Shown: in pieces, positions 1 through 5,707 of the stretch
Position numbering within the stretch: position 1 is the stretch's first letter
How the letters are laid out: the number at the start of each line of letters is the position of its first letter
NCBI GenBank assembly: GCA_026389655.1
Contig: JAPLHL010000398.1
Coordinates: 1 to 5,707, forward strand
DNA: 5,707 nucleotides
From: Chloroflexota bacterium
GTDB taxonomy: Bacteria; Chloroflexota; Dehalococcoidia; GIF9; UBA5629
Direction of reading: 5' to 3'
Program-made: the position numbers and the translations under genes
Notes under the pieces: generated by a model
Seen by the model: only the letters and a program-made list of their open reading frames with translations
Databases searched by the model: none
What the model was told of the DNA's origin: nothing

Positions 1-2833
1 TACGTGACGGCACGCCAATTGGATTGAGCACTATATCCACCGGCCTTCCGTCAGGTAAGAAAGGCATATCCTCTTCAGGCAGGATAATGGAGATAACACC
101 CTTGTTGCCGTGGCGTCCCGCCATTTTGTCACCAACGGAGATCTTGCGGCGCTGCGCAATCCATACCCGTACCAGTTTAATGACGTTGGCAGGCAAATCA
201 GCATGATTGTCACCGGAAAATTCCTTTACATCAATCACTTTGCCACCCTCACCATGGGGGACACGTAATGAAGTGTCTTTAACCTCTCTTGCTTTCTCAC
301 CGAATATAGCACGCAGAAGTTTCTCCTCGGCAGTCAATTCCGTCTCACCCTTGGGGGTAATTTTGCCTACAAGGATGTCTCCGGGACCTACCTCGGCGCC
401 GATCCTGATTACACCGTTTTCATCAAGGTCCCTAAGGCTTTCTTCGCCGACATTAGGTATATCCTTGGTAATTTCTTCTTTGCCCAGCTTCGTCTCGCGT
501 GCCTCAACTTCGTATTTCTCAATATGTATCGAGGTAAACTTGTCCAGTTTGACCATTCTTTCACTGATAATGATTGCGTCTTCGAAGTTGTACCCTCTCC
601 AGGTCATAAATGCGCCCAGCACATTCTGTCCCAAAGCTAATTCGCCATTCTGGGTAGCAGCCCCATCGGCGATGACCTGTCCCTGTTCAACAACATCACC
701 CCGTTTGACTACCGGGCGCTGATTGATGCAAGTACCCTGGTTGGTCCTGTAGAACTTGGTCATATTGTATTCATGTTTGCGGCCATCGCTTTTAATCACG
801 ATTTTCTTACTATCGACAGCTACCACTTCACCTTTTTCCGCAGAATACACCACCTGGCCGCTGTATTTTGCTACCTCTCTTTCCATGCCAGTGCCGATAA
901 GAGGAGCTTCAGGTTTTACCAGGGGCACACCCTGACGTTGCATGTTCGATCCCATCAGTGCACGGTTTGCATCGTCGTGCTCAAGGAAAGGTATTAATGC
1001 AGTAGTTACACTGAAGACTTGCTTTGGAGATACATCCATATAGTCAATTTTTTCAGGTGGCTCCGTGACATATTTGCCGGTGCGGACGGCCCCGACGCGG
1101 TCTTCCTTAAACTCATCACGCATATTAAGCGGAGCGTTGGCCTGGGCAATACATTTACCGCTTTCCCTGTCCGCGGTGAAATACTCGATTTCACCGGAGA
1201 CATAGGGGACGATACGGACTTTTGATTTCGACAGGGCGGCTATCTTCTTGGACAGTGCTTCGTCAATAAGCGTACCCTCAGGCACAATGACCTTCTTCTT
1301 ACTATCCGTAATGTCGTACCTTAATGTCCTGCCTATGAGCTTGGGAGACGTATTCTCCAACTCGTGATAAACCTTTCTATAGGGTGTTTCAATAAAGCCC
1401 AGACTATCGATCCTGGCATATGTTGCCAGTGATCCAATAAGGCCGATGTTAGGACCTTCAGGAGTCTCAATAGGGCAAATCTTACCGTAATGCGAATGGT
1501 GGACGTCACGCACGTCAAATCCGGCCCTCTCACGAGACAGACCTCCTGGACCCATAGCAGAAAGCCTTCGTTTGTGTGTGAGCTCAGCCAGCGGATTGGT
1601 CTGGTCCATAAATTGCGAAAGCTGGGAACCGCCGAAGAACTCCCTCATCGAGGCAATGATCGGCCTGTTATTAATCAGGTTAGCCGGCGTAGGATCATCA
1701 CTTTGGAGACTCATCCTCTCTTTAATGGTCCTCTCCAGCCTGATAAGCCCAACCCTGAACTGGTTCTGGATTAAATGACCCGTTGTCCTCACCCTGCGAT
1801 TGCCTAAATGATCGATATCATCCGGAAACAGCTTCTCATTGTTGATCTGAATAATTTTGCGGATTATTTCCACCATATCCCGCGGTTTGAGAGCACGGGA
1901 GATAACATGATAACCACGCTCCTCATATTCCAGCCTCTTATTCAGCTTGAATCTGCCTATACGTCCGAGGTCATACCTGCGCGGGTGGAAAAACATGTTG
2001 ATGATCAAGCTTTTAGCGCTCTCGCCATCGGGCGGTTCACCCGGGCGCAGCTTTTTATAAATATCTATCAAGGACTCTTTTTTAGTCCTAATAGTATCCG
2101 GCTCTTTATCGATTGTTGAACTAATATACTGATGCTCAGGATTGTCGTCATCCTCTTTGAAAAGATCTATCAGGTCCTGGTCTGAATTAATAACCAGTGC
2201 ATCTTCGGCATCACCCTCTCCACTGATAGCACGCAATAAAGTGGTGACAGCTATCTTTCTTCTTCCGTCGATCTTCGCCCAGATAACATCTTTATTGGAT
2301 GTTTCAAACTCCAGCCATGCCCCATGTTCAGGAATGAGTTTGGCGTAGCATAATTTCCGCCCGCTTTCCTCCGGGGGAAAAGTAAAATATGCACCCGGTG
2401 ACCGGATTAGCTGGTTAACCACAACGCGCTCGGCGCCGCTGATAATGAACGTACCATTCCCTGTCATCAAAGGTATCTCGCCCAGAAATACCTCCTGCTC
2501 CTTTATCTCACCGGTCTCCTTAATCAGCAGACTGGCACGAACATAAAGGTTGGACTGATAAGTCATGTCCCTCTGGCGACATTCAGCAACATCATGCGCC
2601 GGGGTCCGGAATTCATATCCGGTAAATGAAAGCTCCATTTTTCCGCCGGTGAAATCTTTAATGGGGGATACTTCCTGCAGCAGTTCTTTAATCCCTTCCT
2701 CCATAAACCATTTAAAGGAATCGAGCTGCACCTGGATAAGATTGGGTATCTCAAGTACCTGTGGCAGACGTGCATAATTCTTGCTTTTGACAACAGGCAG
2801 GTTGTTACCTTCCATAGCTGTAGAAATGGACAT
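1..2833 (-). CDS. rpoB: DNA-directed RNA polymerase beta subunit, 5' part (runs off left edge)
   Basis: This is the catalytic beta subunit of RNA polymerase, which with beta prime forms the active-site cleft. The frame is open for 944 codons from an ATG at 2831-2833 with a good Shine-Dalgarno (AGGAG, 5 nt upstream), and no stop or frameshift was seen. Landmarks in order: [21 protein letters not shown] at residues 127-147; the rifampicin-pocket segment [20 protein letters not shown] at 403-422, followed by [24 protein letters not shown] at 453-466; NMQRQ around 630; GYNFEDAI with the acidic pair E751/D752; and [12 protein letters not shown] with the active-site lysines K903 and K911 (E. coli K1065 and K1073). 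It ends in NPIGVPSR, so about 250 C-terminal residues should lie beyond the window. The large E. coli insertion before the GDKMAGRHG motif is absent. The gene is not preceded by rplL, and it has its own promoter and a leader of about 145 nt. The identification is secure. Confidence 0.98.
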   Translation of the reverse strand, partial: MSISTAMEGNNLPVVKSKNYARLPQVLEIPNLIQVQLDSFKWFMEEGIKELLQEVSPIKDFTGGKMELSFTGYEFRTPAHDVAECRQRDMTYQSNLYVRASLLIKETGEIKEQEVFLGEIPLMTGNGTFIISGAERVVVNQLIRSPGAYFTFPPEESGRKLCYAKLIPEHGAWLEFETSNKDVIWAKIDGRRKIAVTTLLRAISGEGDAEDALVINSDQDLIDLFKEDDDNPEHQYISSTIDKEPDTIRTKKESLIDIYKKLRPGEPPDGESAKSLIINMFFHPRRYDLGRIGRFKLNKRLEYEERGYHVISRALKPRDMVEIIRKIIQINNEKLFPDDIDHLGNRRVRTTGHLIQNQFRVGLIRLERTIKERMSLQSDDPTPANLINNRPIIASMREFFGGSQLSQFMDQTNPLAELTHKRRLSAMGPGGLSRERAGFDVRDVHHSHYGKICPIETPEGPNIGLIGSLATYARIDSLGFIETPYRKVYHELENTSPKLIGRTLRYDITDSKKKVIVPEGTLIDEALSKKIAALSKSKVRIVPYVSGEIEYFTADRESGKCIAQANAPLNMRDEFKEDRVGAVRTGKYVTEPPEKIDYMDVSPKQVFSVTTALIPFLEHDDANRALMGSNMQRQGVPLVKPEAPLIGTGMEREVAKYSGQVVYSAEKGEVVAVDSKKIVIKSDGRKHEYNMTKFYRTNQGTCINQRPVVKRGDVVEQGQVIADGAATQNGELALGQNVLGAFMTWRGYNFEDAIIISERMVKLDKFTSIHIEKYEVEARETKLGKEEITKDIPNVGEESLRDLDENGVIRIGAEVGPGDILVGKITPKGETELTAEEKLLRAIFGEKAREVKDTSLRVPHGEGGKVIDVKEFSGDNHADLPANVIKLVRVWIAQRRKISVGDKMAGRHGNKGVISIILPEEDMPFLPDGRPVDIVLNPIGVPSR

Positions 2834-2838
2834 CTTCT

Positions 2839-2843
2839 CTCCT
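2839..2843 (-). promoter_or_regulatory. Ribosome binding site of rpoB
   Basis: AGGAG on the minus strand lies 5 nt before the ATG at 2833, within the purine-rich stretch AGGAGAGAAG. It is the clearest Shine-Dalgarno in the window and fixes the rpoB start. The other genes here lack a comparable site. Confidence 0.85.
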
Positions 2844-2853
2844 GTCTATGTAA

Positions 2854-2883
2854 TTTATAGGTCTGTTATGAACTGGCCGGTAA
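2854..2883 (-). promoter_or_regulatory. Weak second candidate promoter close to rpoB
   Basis: On the minus strand TTACCG (2883-2878) and TATAAA (2859-2854) are 18 bp apart, which would give a leader of about 15 nt before the ATG. The -35 match is modest, and AT-rich leaders contain many such pairs. It is much weaker than the promoter at 2985-3013. Confidence 0.2.
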
Positions 2884-2903
2884 ATTAAATACAAATTAAA
2901 TAC
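2882..2903. repeat. 11-bp tandem direct repeat in the rpoB leader
   Basis: Two exact adjacent copies of AAATTAAATAC (2882-2892 and 2893-2903) are followed by a partial third start, AAAA. In the rpoB transcript this reads as two copies of GTATTTAATTT, about 50-70 nt before the start codon. It may be a simple slippage repeat in AT-rich DNA. No function can be assigned. Confidence 0.6.
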
Positions 2904-2984
2904 AAAATGACCACGTACTGATTAATTTAAGCGGGATCTATAAATATAAATGTAATAGGTAGAATGACATAATCGCAAATTGTT

Positions 2985-3013
2985 AGTATAGCAATAATCG
3001 CTATCAATGTCAA
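2985..3013 (-). promoter_or_regulatory. Sigma70-type promoter for rpoB
   Basis: On the minus strand, a perfect -35 TTGACA (3013-3008) is separated by exactly 17 bp from a -10 TATACT (2990-2985), which matches TATAAT at five of six positions. Transcription would begin near 2978 and give an untranslated leader of about 145 nt. This is the best promoter in the window. It fits an rpoB gene that is transcribed separately from the rplKAJL genes. The start site is inferred from spacing only. Confidence 0.8.
2988..3004. promoter_or_regulatory. 17-bp imperfect palindrome in the rpoB promoter spacer (candidate operator)
   Basis: ATAGCAATAATCGCTAT has perfect outer arms ATAGC/GCTAT, and seven of its eight half-site positions are complementary around a central base. 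It fills most of the spacer of the rpoB promoter and overlaps the upstream half of its -10 hexamer. A dimeric repressor or spacer-acting regulator could bind here. No regulator is known from this sequence, and an AT-rich region can produce such symmetry by chance. Confidence 0.35.
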
Positions 3014-3015
3014 AC

Positions 3016-3050
3016 GGAACGCAGTAACGAAACATTTACGTTCCCTGCGT
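3016..3050. repeat. Overlapping inverted repeats just upstream of the rpoB -35
   Basis: GGAACG (3016-3021) is inverted as CGTTCC (3039-3044). The overlapping ACGCAG (3019-3024) is inverted as CTGCGT (3045-3050). The two pairings cannot form together, because they share bases 3019-3021 on the left. The block lies immediately upstream of the rpoB -35 and between the two divergent promoters, where an activator or shared regulator could bind. The function is not known. Confidence 0.4.
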
Positions 3051-3094
3051 ATCGCATCCACCCCCTCTTAAAATAATCACAACCTCATATAGTG

Positions 3095-3100
3095 TATAAT
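3095..3100 (+). promoter_or_regulatory. Candidate -10 element for holB-ricT
   Basis: A perfect TATAAT lies on the plus strand about 155 bp before the holB ATG. No good -35 is found 16-18 bp upstream (the region reads AATAAT), and the TG before it is one base off the extended -10 position. It is the best plus-strand candidate in the intergenic region. If used, transcription would start near 3107, leaving a leader of about 147 nt. Confidence 0.35.
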
Positions 3101-3168
3101 ATTCCAATAGCGATTCCAAGCAAAAAGTATTTAGTTCCGTAAAAACAGTATATTTGAACTATTTCCAT

Positions 3169-3182
3169 CGGCCACACGGCCG
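3169..3182 (+). other. GC-rich hairpin in the presumed holB leader
   Basis: CGGCC (3169-3173) and GGCCG (3178-3182) form a 5-bp GC stem with an ACAC loop. The second arm is also part of the perfect 10-bp palindrome CACGGCCGTG (3175-3184). It stands out in an AT-rich region. No T-run follows, so it is not an intrinsic terminator. Confidence 0.35.
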
Positions 3183-3253
3183 TGATAATGATCAATAATG
3201 GCAAGGCGAAAATATTCGACTTGATTAAATACGACATGATGAGCAAATCCTAA

Positions 3254-4297
3254 ATGTGGCAGACCACCGGGCAGAACCGGATCATCAATTTTCTAAAAGA
3301 CTCAATTTCCCGCGGCTCTTTAGCACATGCATATCTTTTCGTAGGGCCTCCACATATTGGGAAGATGACGCTTGCCCTCGACCTTACCAGGACTTTGAAT
3401 TGCCCTGATCCTGTTCCCCCGTGCGGGACCTGTCACACATGTCAACGAATTGCTGAAGGTAAATACCCTGACGTTATTATTATCAATAAAAATTCCGGAC
3501 GTGATGCGAAGGACAAAAGGAAAAACACAGAAATAAGCATAGATACGATCAGGGAATTCCTGCAAAAAGGCTCCAGCTTACATCCATATGAGGGCAAATT
3601 TAAAATTTTCATTATTGAAGATGCCGATCTGATGTCAGTAGAGGCAGCCAATTGCCTGCTTAAAACTCTTGAAGAGCCCCCGCAACACATTGTGATCATA
3701 CTTCTCACTTCTGAAGAAAAGCTGTTACTTCCGACAGTGATATCCCGCTGTCAGAGATTTGAATTAAAGCCTGTTGCAAGTGCGGAAACTGAAGCAAGGC
3801 TTTCACAGAAAGAAGGTATCACCCCCGAAAAAATTAGATTACTATCCAGGCTTTCAGGAGGCTGCCTCGGGTGGGCACTGTCCGCTGCAGATGATGAAAC
3901 TTATCTCAAGGGCCGCTCTTTCAGACTTGATGAATTATCCTCGCTAATCACACGTAACTGGGATGAGAGATTATCCTATATCCAGCAACTGCCTTCAGAC
4001 AGGAACAACGTCGAGAAAATATTGAAACTATGGCTATCTTATTGTCGCGATGTCATGCTGATAAAGTATAATTGTGACGGAGCGGTATCGAATTTGGACA
4101 GGATTAACGACTTGAAATCCTGGGCAAATATGCTTACCGTCTTTGAGATTAAGGAGTTTATTAACAGCTTGAACGAATCGCTTAGTTACCTTTCCTATAA
4201 CGCTAACCTGCACTTGCTATTCGAAGTATTAATGTTAGACATGCCGAAAAAGGAGAAAAGGGCTGAATATATGATAAATTCTGCTGGCCCGAATTAA
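3254..4297 (+). CDS. holB: DNA polymerase III delta prime subunit (clamp loader)
   Basis: This subunit is part of the clamp-loader AAA+ pentamer that opens the beta sliding clamp and places it on primed DNA. The protein has 347 residues, close to the usual length. Visible features: AHAYLFVGPPHIGKMTLA at 24-41, a degenerate P-loop with H34 and M38 where a working site has G and T/S; a zinc module C50-x6-C57-x2-C60-x2-C63; a Walker B-like IIEDADLM at 120-127; NCLLKTLEEPP at 133-143; and the SRC motif S164-R165-C166. The C-terminal collar-like domain (about 210-330) is less conserved. The ATG is the first possible start because an in-frame TAA directly precedes it. No Shine-Dalgarno is visible. 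It reads into the PSP1 gene with a 2-bp gap, the same order as holB-yaaT in Bacillus. DnaX is the main alternative, but the dead P-loop and the length favour delta prime. Confidence 0.93.
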   Translation: MWQTTGQNRIINFLKDSISRGSLAHAYLFVGPPHIGKMTLALDLTRTLNCPDPVPPCGTCHTCQRIAEGKYPDVIIINKNSGRDAKDKRKNTEISIDTIREFLQKGSSLHPYEGKFKIFIIEDADLMSVEAANCLLKTLEEPPQHIVIILLTSEEKLLLPTVISRCQRFELKPVASAETEARLSQKEGITPEKIRLLSRLSGGCLGWALSAADDETYLKGRSFRLDELSSLITRNWDERLSYIQQLPSDRNNVEKILKLWLSYCRDVMLIKYNCDGAVSNLDRINDLKSWANMLTVFEIKEFINSLNESLSYLSYNANLHLLFEVLMLDMPKKEKRAEYMINSAGPN

Positions 4298-4299
4298 TT

Positions 4300-5112
4300 A
4301 TGGCTATTGTAATTGGGGTTCGCTTCCAGCAAGCCGGGAAAATATATCATTTCGATACGGCCGGGCTTGACCTAAAAATAAACGATCTCGTAATTGTTGA
4401 AACCAACCGTGGCATAGAATTGGGTAAAGTTGTTGTAGCTGCCAAAGAAATGATACCTGTTGAGAACGCTGAACCTTTTAAGCCGGTCCTCCGTTTAGCA
4501 ACGCCGGAGGACACCACGCAGGCACAGAACCAGCGAGAACGGGCAAAGAAAGCACTCACAAAAAGCAAGGAGCTAATAACCAGCCTGAGCCTGCCTATGA
4601 AGGCCATTTACGCGCAGTACAATATTGATGGCAGCCACCTTATCGTATTCTTTTACTCTGAAAAAAGAGTTGATTTCCGTGAACTTGTCCGCAAGCTCAG
4701 TCACGAATTAAGAACGCATGTTGAACTGCGGCAGGTGGGAGCCAGGGACGAGGCAAAACTATGTGGTGGAATGGGCAAGTGCGGCTGCCAGCTATGCTGC
4801 GTTTCTTTTTTAAGTGAATTCATGCCGGTCTCAATTAAAATGGCCAAAGAGCAAGACATTGCTTTAAATCCCATGAAAACTTCCGGGCTATGCGGAAGGC
4901 TATTGTGCTGCCTCGGCTATGAATATGAGCAATACCACCAGATGAGAGGCAAACTACCGGATGTCGGCCAGGAAATTATTACCAAGATGGGCAAAGCAAA
5001 AATAGTGGGCAGAAACATAATGAAGGCGACGGTTGTGGCCCAGTTAGTATCCGGTGTGACCGTGGAGATCCCGGCCGCAGAGGCAGTGGTTGTTAATACC
5101 GGACCCAAGTAA
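4300..5112 (+). CDS. ricT: PSP1 domain protein, RicT/YaaT family
   Basis: This 270-residue PSP1 family protein resembles B. subtilis RicT (YaaT). RicT works with RicA and RicF in an Fe-S-containing complex that assists RNase Y in mRNA maturation and affects sporulation, competence and biofilm formation. The N-terminal half carries the PSP1 beta-rich core (GVRFQQAGKIYHFD at 6-19; IVETNRGIELGKVV at 32-45). The hallmark is a cysteine cluster, with CGGMGKCGCQLCC at 155-167 (C155, C161, C163, C166, C167) and CGRLLCCLGYE at 198-208 (C198, C203, C204), suited to Fe-S or other metal binding. The ATG lies 2 bp after the holB stop and has no Shine-Dalgarno, so translation is probably coupled to holB. 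No ricA, ricF or RNase Y gene is in the window. Family membership is sure; function in this organism is inferred. Confidence 0.9.
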   Translation: MAIVIGVRFQQAGKIYHFDTAGLDLKINDLVIVETNRGIELGKVVVAAKEMIPVENAEPFKPVLRLATPEDTTQAQNQRERAKKALTKSKELITSLSLPMKAIYAQYNIDGSHLIVFFYSEKRVDFRELVRKLSHELRTHVELRQVGARDEAKLCGGMGKCGCQLCCVSFLSEFMPVSIKMAKEQDIALNPMKTSGLCGRLLCCLGYEYEQYHQMRGKLPDVGQEIITKMGKAKIVGRNIMKATVVAQLVSGVTVEIPAAEAVVVNTGPK

Positions 5113-5120
5113 GAATGCAG

Positions 5121-5642
5121 CTACCTGGTATGCGGCAAGTATTTTTGCCATTCCTCACGGACCCGTAATACCTGATACGGAATGTAGAAACCTACGTTAC
5201 CGGGCGTCTTGGGTTGCCTTAGCAGCGGCATGCCAGCTTCAGCAGGAGACCTTCCCGCTTTCCTTCTGTTGCACGGGATACAGGCGGTAACCACATTTTC
5301 CCAGGTGTGCGCACCCTTATTTCTCCTCGGGACAACATGATCAAGAGTAAGCTCTTTAGCTTCCCTGCCACAATACTGACAGATGTATTTATCCCGGTTG
5401 AAGATTTCCAGCTTGGTCATCTTGCGCGGATGGGAATGCTTGCGTATCAAGTAGATCAACCTGATGACTGAAGGTATTTCGTAACTACCCGAAGAAGCGG
5501 CAAAATAGCCGCGCCCATTTTCCACCACCTCAGCCTTACCGATGAGCACAAGTACCACAGCCCTGCGCACTCTACAGATATTTAGAGGCAGGTAATTCTC
5601 ATTTAATACGAGTACGGGTTGATTTATTATGGTATCTAACAC
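5121..5642 (-). CDS. HNH endonuclease family protein
   Basis: This small HNH nuclease-fold protein has 173 residues from the GTG at 5642, or 188 from the TTG at 5687. With GTG numbering, the N-terminal part (NQPVLVLNENYLPLNICRVR, about 7-26) is typical of a conserved bacterial HNH family. The zinc-binding pairs are CQYC (C88, C91) and CIPC (C121, C124). The active-site core is LTLDHVVPRR with D101 and H102, then TWENVV with N116, and CNRRKAGRSPAEAGM. The third HNH position is an asparagine (N125), as is common. The substrate is unknown. It is usually a chromosomal single gene and not obviously part of a restriction system. No start has a Shine-Dalgarno. The GTG was preferred because homologues begin just before NQPVLVL and because a promoter-like pair covers the TTG. 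It is convergent with ricT, with 8 bp between stops. Confidence 0.85.
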   Translation of the reverse strand: MLDTIINQPVLVLNENYLPLNICRVRRAVVLVLIGKAEVVENGRGYFAASSGSYEIPSVIRLIYLIRKHSHPRKMTKLEIFNRDKYICQYCGREAKELTLDHVVPRRNKGAHTWENVVTACIPCNRRKAGRSPAEAGMPLLRQPKTPGNVGFYIPYQVLRVREEWQKYLPHTR

Positions 5643-5651
5643 ATTCGCGTT

Positions 5652-5687
5652 AAAAAGTATTTTAACAGGAAAATTGGAAGGCCTCAA
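5652..5687 (-). promoter_or_regulatory. Candidate promoter of the HNH gene
   Basis: On the minus strand, TTGAGG (near 5687-5682) is followed after 17 bp by TAAAAT (near 5664-5659). Transcription would start around 5652, only about 10 nt before the GTG at 5642, giving a nearly leaderless message. The -35 half overlaps the alternative TTG start, which could not then be translated from this transcript. This is from spacing and hexamer match only. Confidence 0.35.
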
Positions 5688-5707
5688 AAATCATGCGCTA
5701 TGTCTTC

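Larger units (their letters stand above)
2834..3253. other. Divergent intergenic control region, rpoB/holB
   Basis: This 420-bp gap lies between the divergent start codons of rpoB and holB. It is AT-rich and holds the rpoB promoter, the palindromes, the leader tandem repeat, the candidate holB -10 and a small hairpin, each listed separately. I see no tRNA, no recognisable riboswitch fold and no intrinsic terminator. A stop-free stretch of 32 codons (3158-3253) ends in a TAA touching the holB ATG, in the same frame as holB. It has no ribosome binding site and no recognised similarity, so it is not called as a gene. Confidence 0.6.

Noticed and set aside
207..722. A 171-codon open frame on the plus strand
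   Set aside because: It lies wholly opposite the continuous rpoB frame, has a serine/leucine/proline-rich composition typical of an antisense shadow, and matches no family I recognise.
3169..3184. Intrinsic terminator upstream of holB
   Set aside because: The stem is only 5 bp and is followed by mixed sequence on both strands with no T-run.
3188..3253. A 21-codon small gene before holB
   Set aside because: No ribosome binding site and no recognisable similarity, and a short stop-free run before a start codon is expected by chance. Kept only as a low-interest observation.
2834..3253. tRNA, riboswitch or CRISPR array in the intergenic region
   Set aside because: No cloverleaf pattern with a CCA-side arm, no recognisable riboswitch core and no regularly spaced repeats. 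Only one 11-bp tandem pair is present.
4265..4302. Separate promoter or ribosome binding site for the PSP1 gene
   Set aside because: No convincing -35/-10 pair or Shine-Dalgarno precedes 4300. The 2-bp gap to holB makes coupling the simpler explanation.
5121..5642. HNH gene as part of a mobile element, restriction system or intron
   Set aside because: No methylase, recombinase, terminal repeats or intron structure nearby. The protein belongs to a widely conserved chromosomal family and its base composition is like its neighbours.

Overview
This 5.7-kb window looks like core bacterial chromosome, not accessory DNA. It holds four protein genes: the 5' three-quarters of rpoB (minus strand, running off the left edge), then holB and a ricT/yaaT-type PSP1 gene (plus strand, a tight pair), then an HNH endonuclease gene (minus strand, convergent with ricT). 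The intermediate GC content, the style of the RpoB, HolB and HNH proteins, and an rpoB that is not preceded by rplJL suggest a member of the Chloroflexota, most likely a Dehalococcoidia-like lineage. That placement is from recall of family resemblance, not from a search, so treat it as tentative.

Layout. Bases 1-2833 encode RpoB residues 1-944. Bases 2834-3253 are a 420-bp AT-rich divergent intergenic region. It carries a near-consensus sigma70-type promoter for rpoB (TTGACA, 17-bp spacer, TATACT), a 17-bp imperfect palindrome inside that spacer, further inverted repeats upstream of the -35, an 11-bp tandem repeat in the rpoB leader, and a weaker candidate -10 for holB. Bases 3254-4297 are holB (clamp-loader delta prime). 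Bases 4300-5112 are the PSP1/RicT gene, starting 2 bp after the holB stop. From 5121 leftward-reading is the HNH gene, with only 8 bp between the two convergent stops and with an uncertain start near 5642 or 5687.

How they work together. The holB-ricT adjacency matches the known Firmicutes order (tmk, yaaQ, yaaR, holB, yaaT), so this is a conserved replication/RNA-regulation neighbourhood. rpoB reads away from it under its own control region. I see no tRNA or rRNA gene, transposon, CRISPR array or intrinsic terminator. I found no convincing undescribed multi-gene system. The part most worth attention is the structured divergent control region between rpoB and holB.
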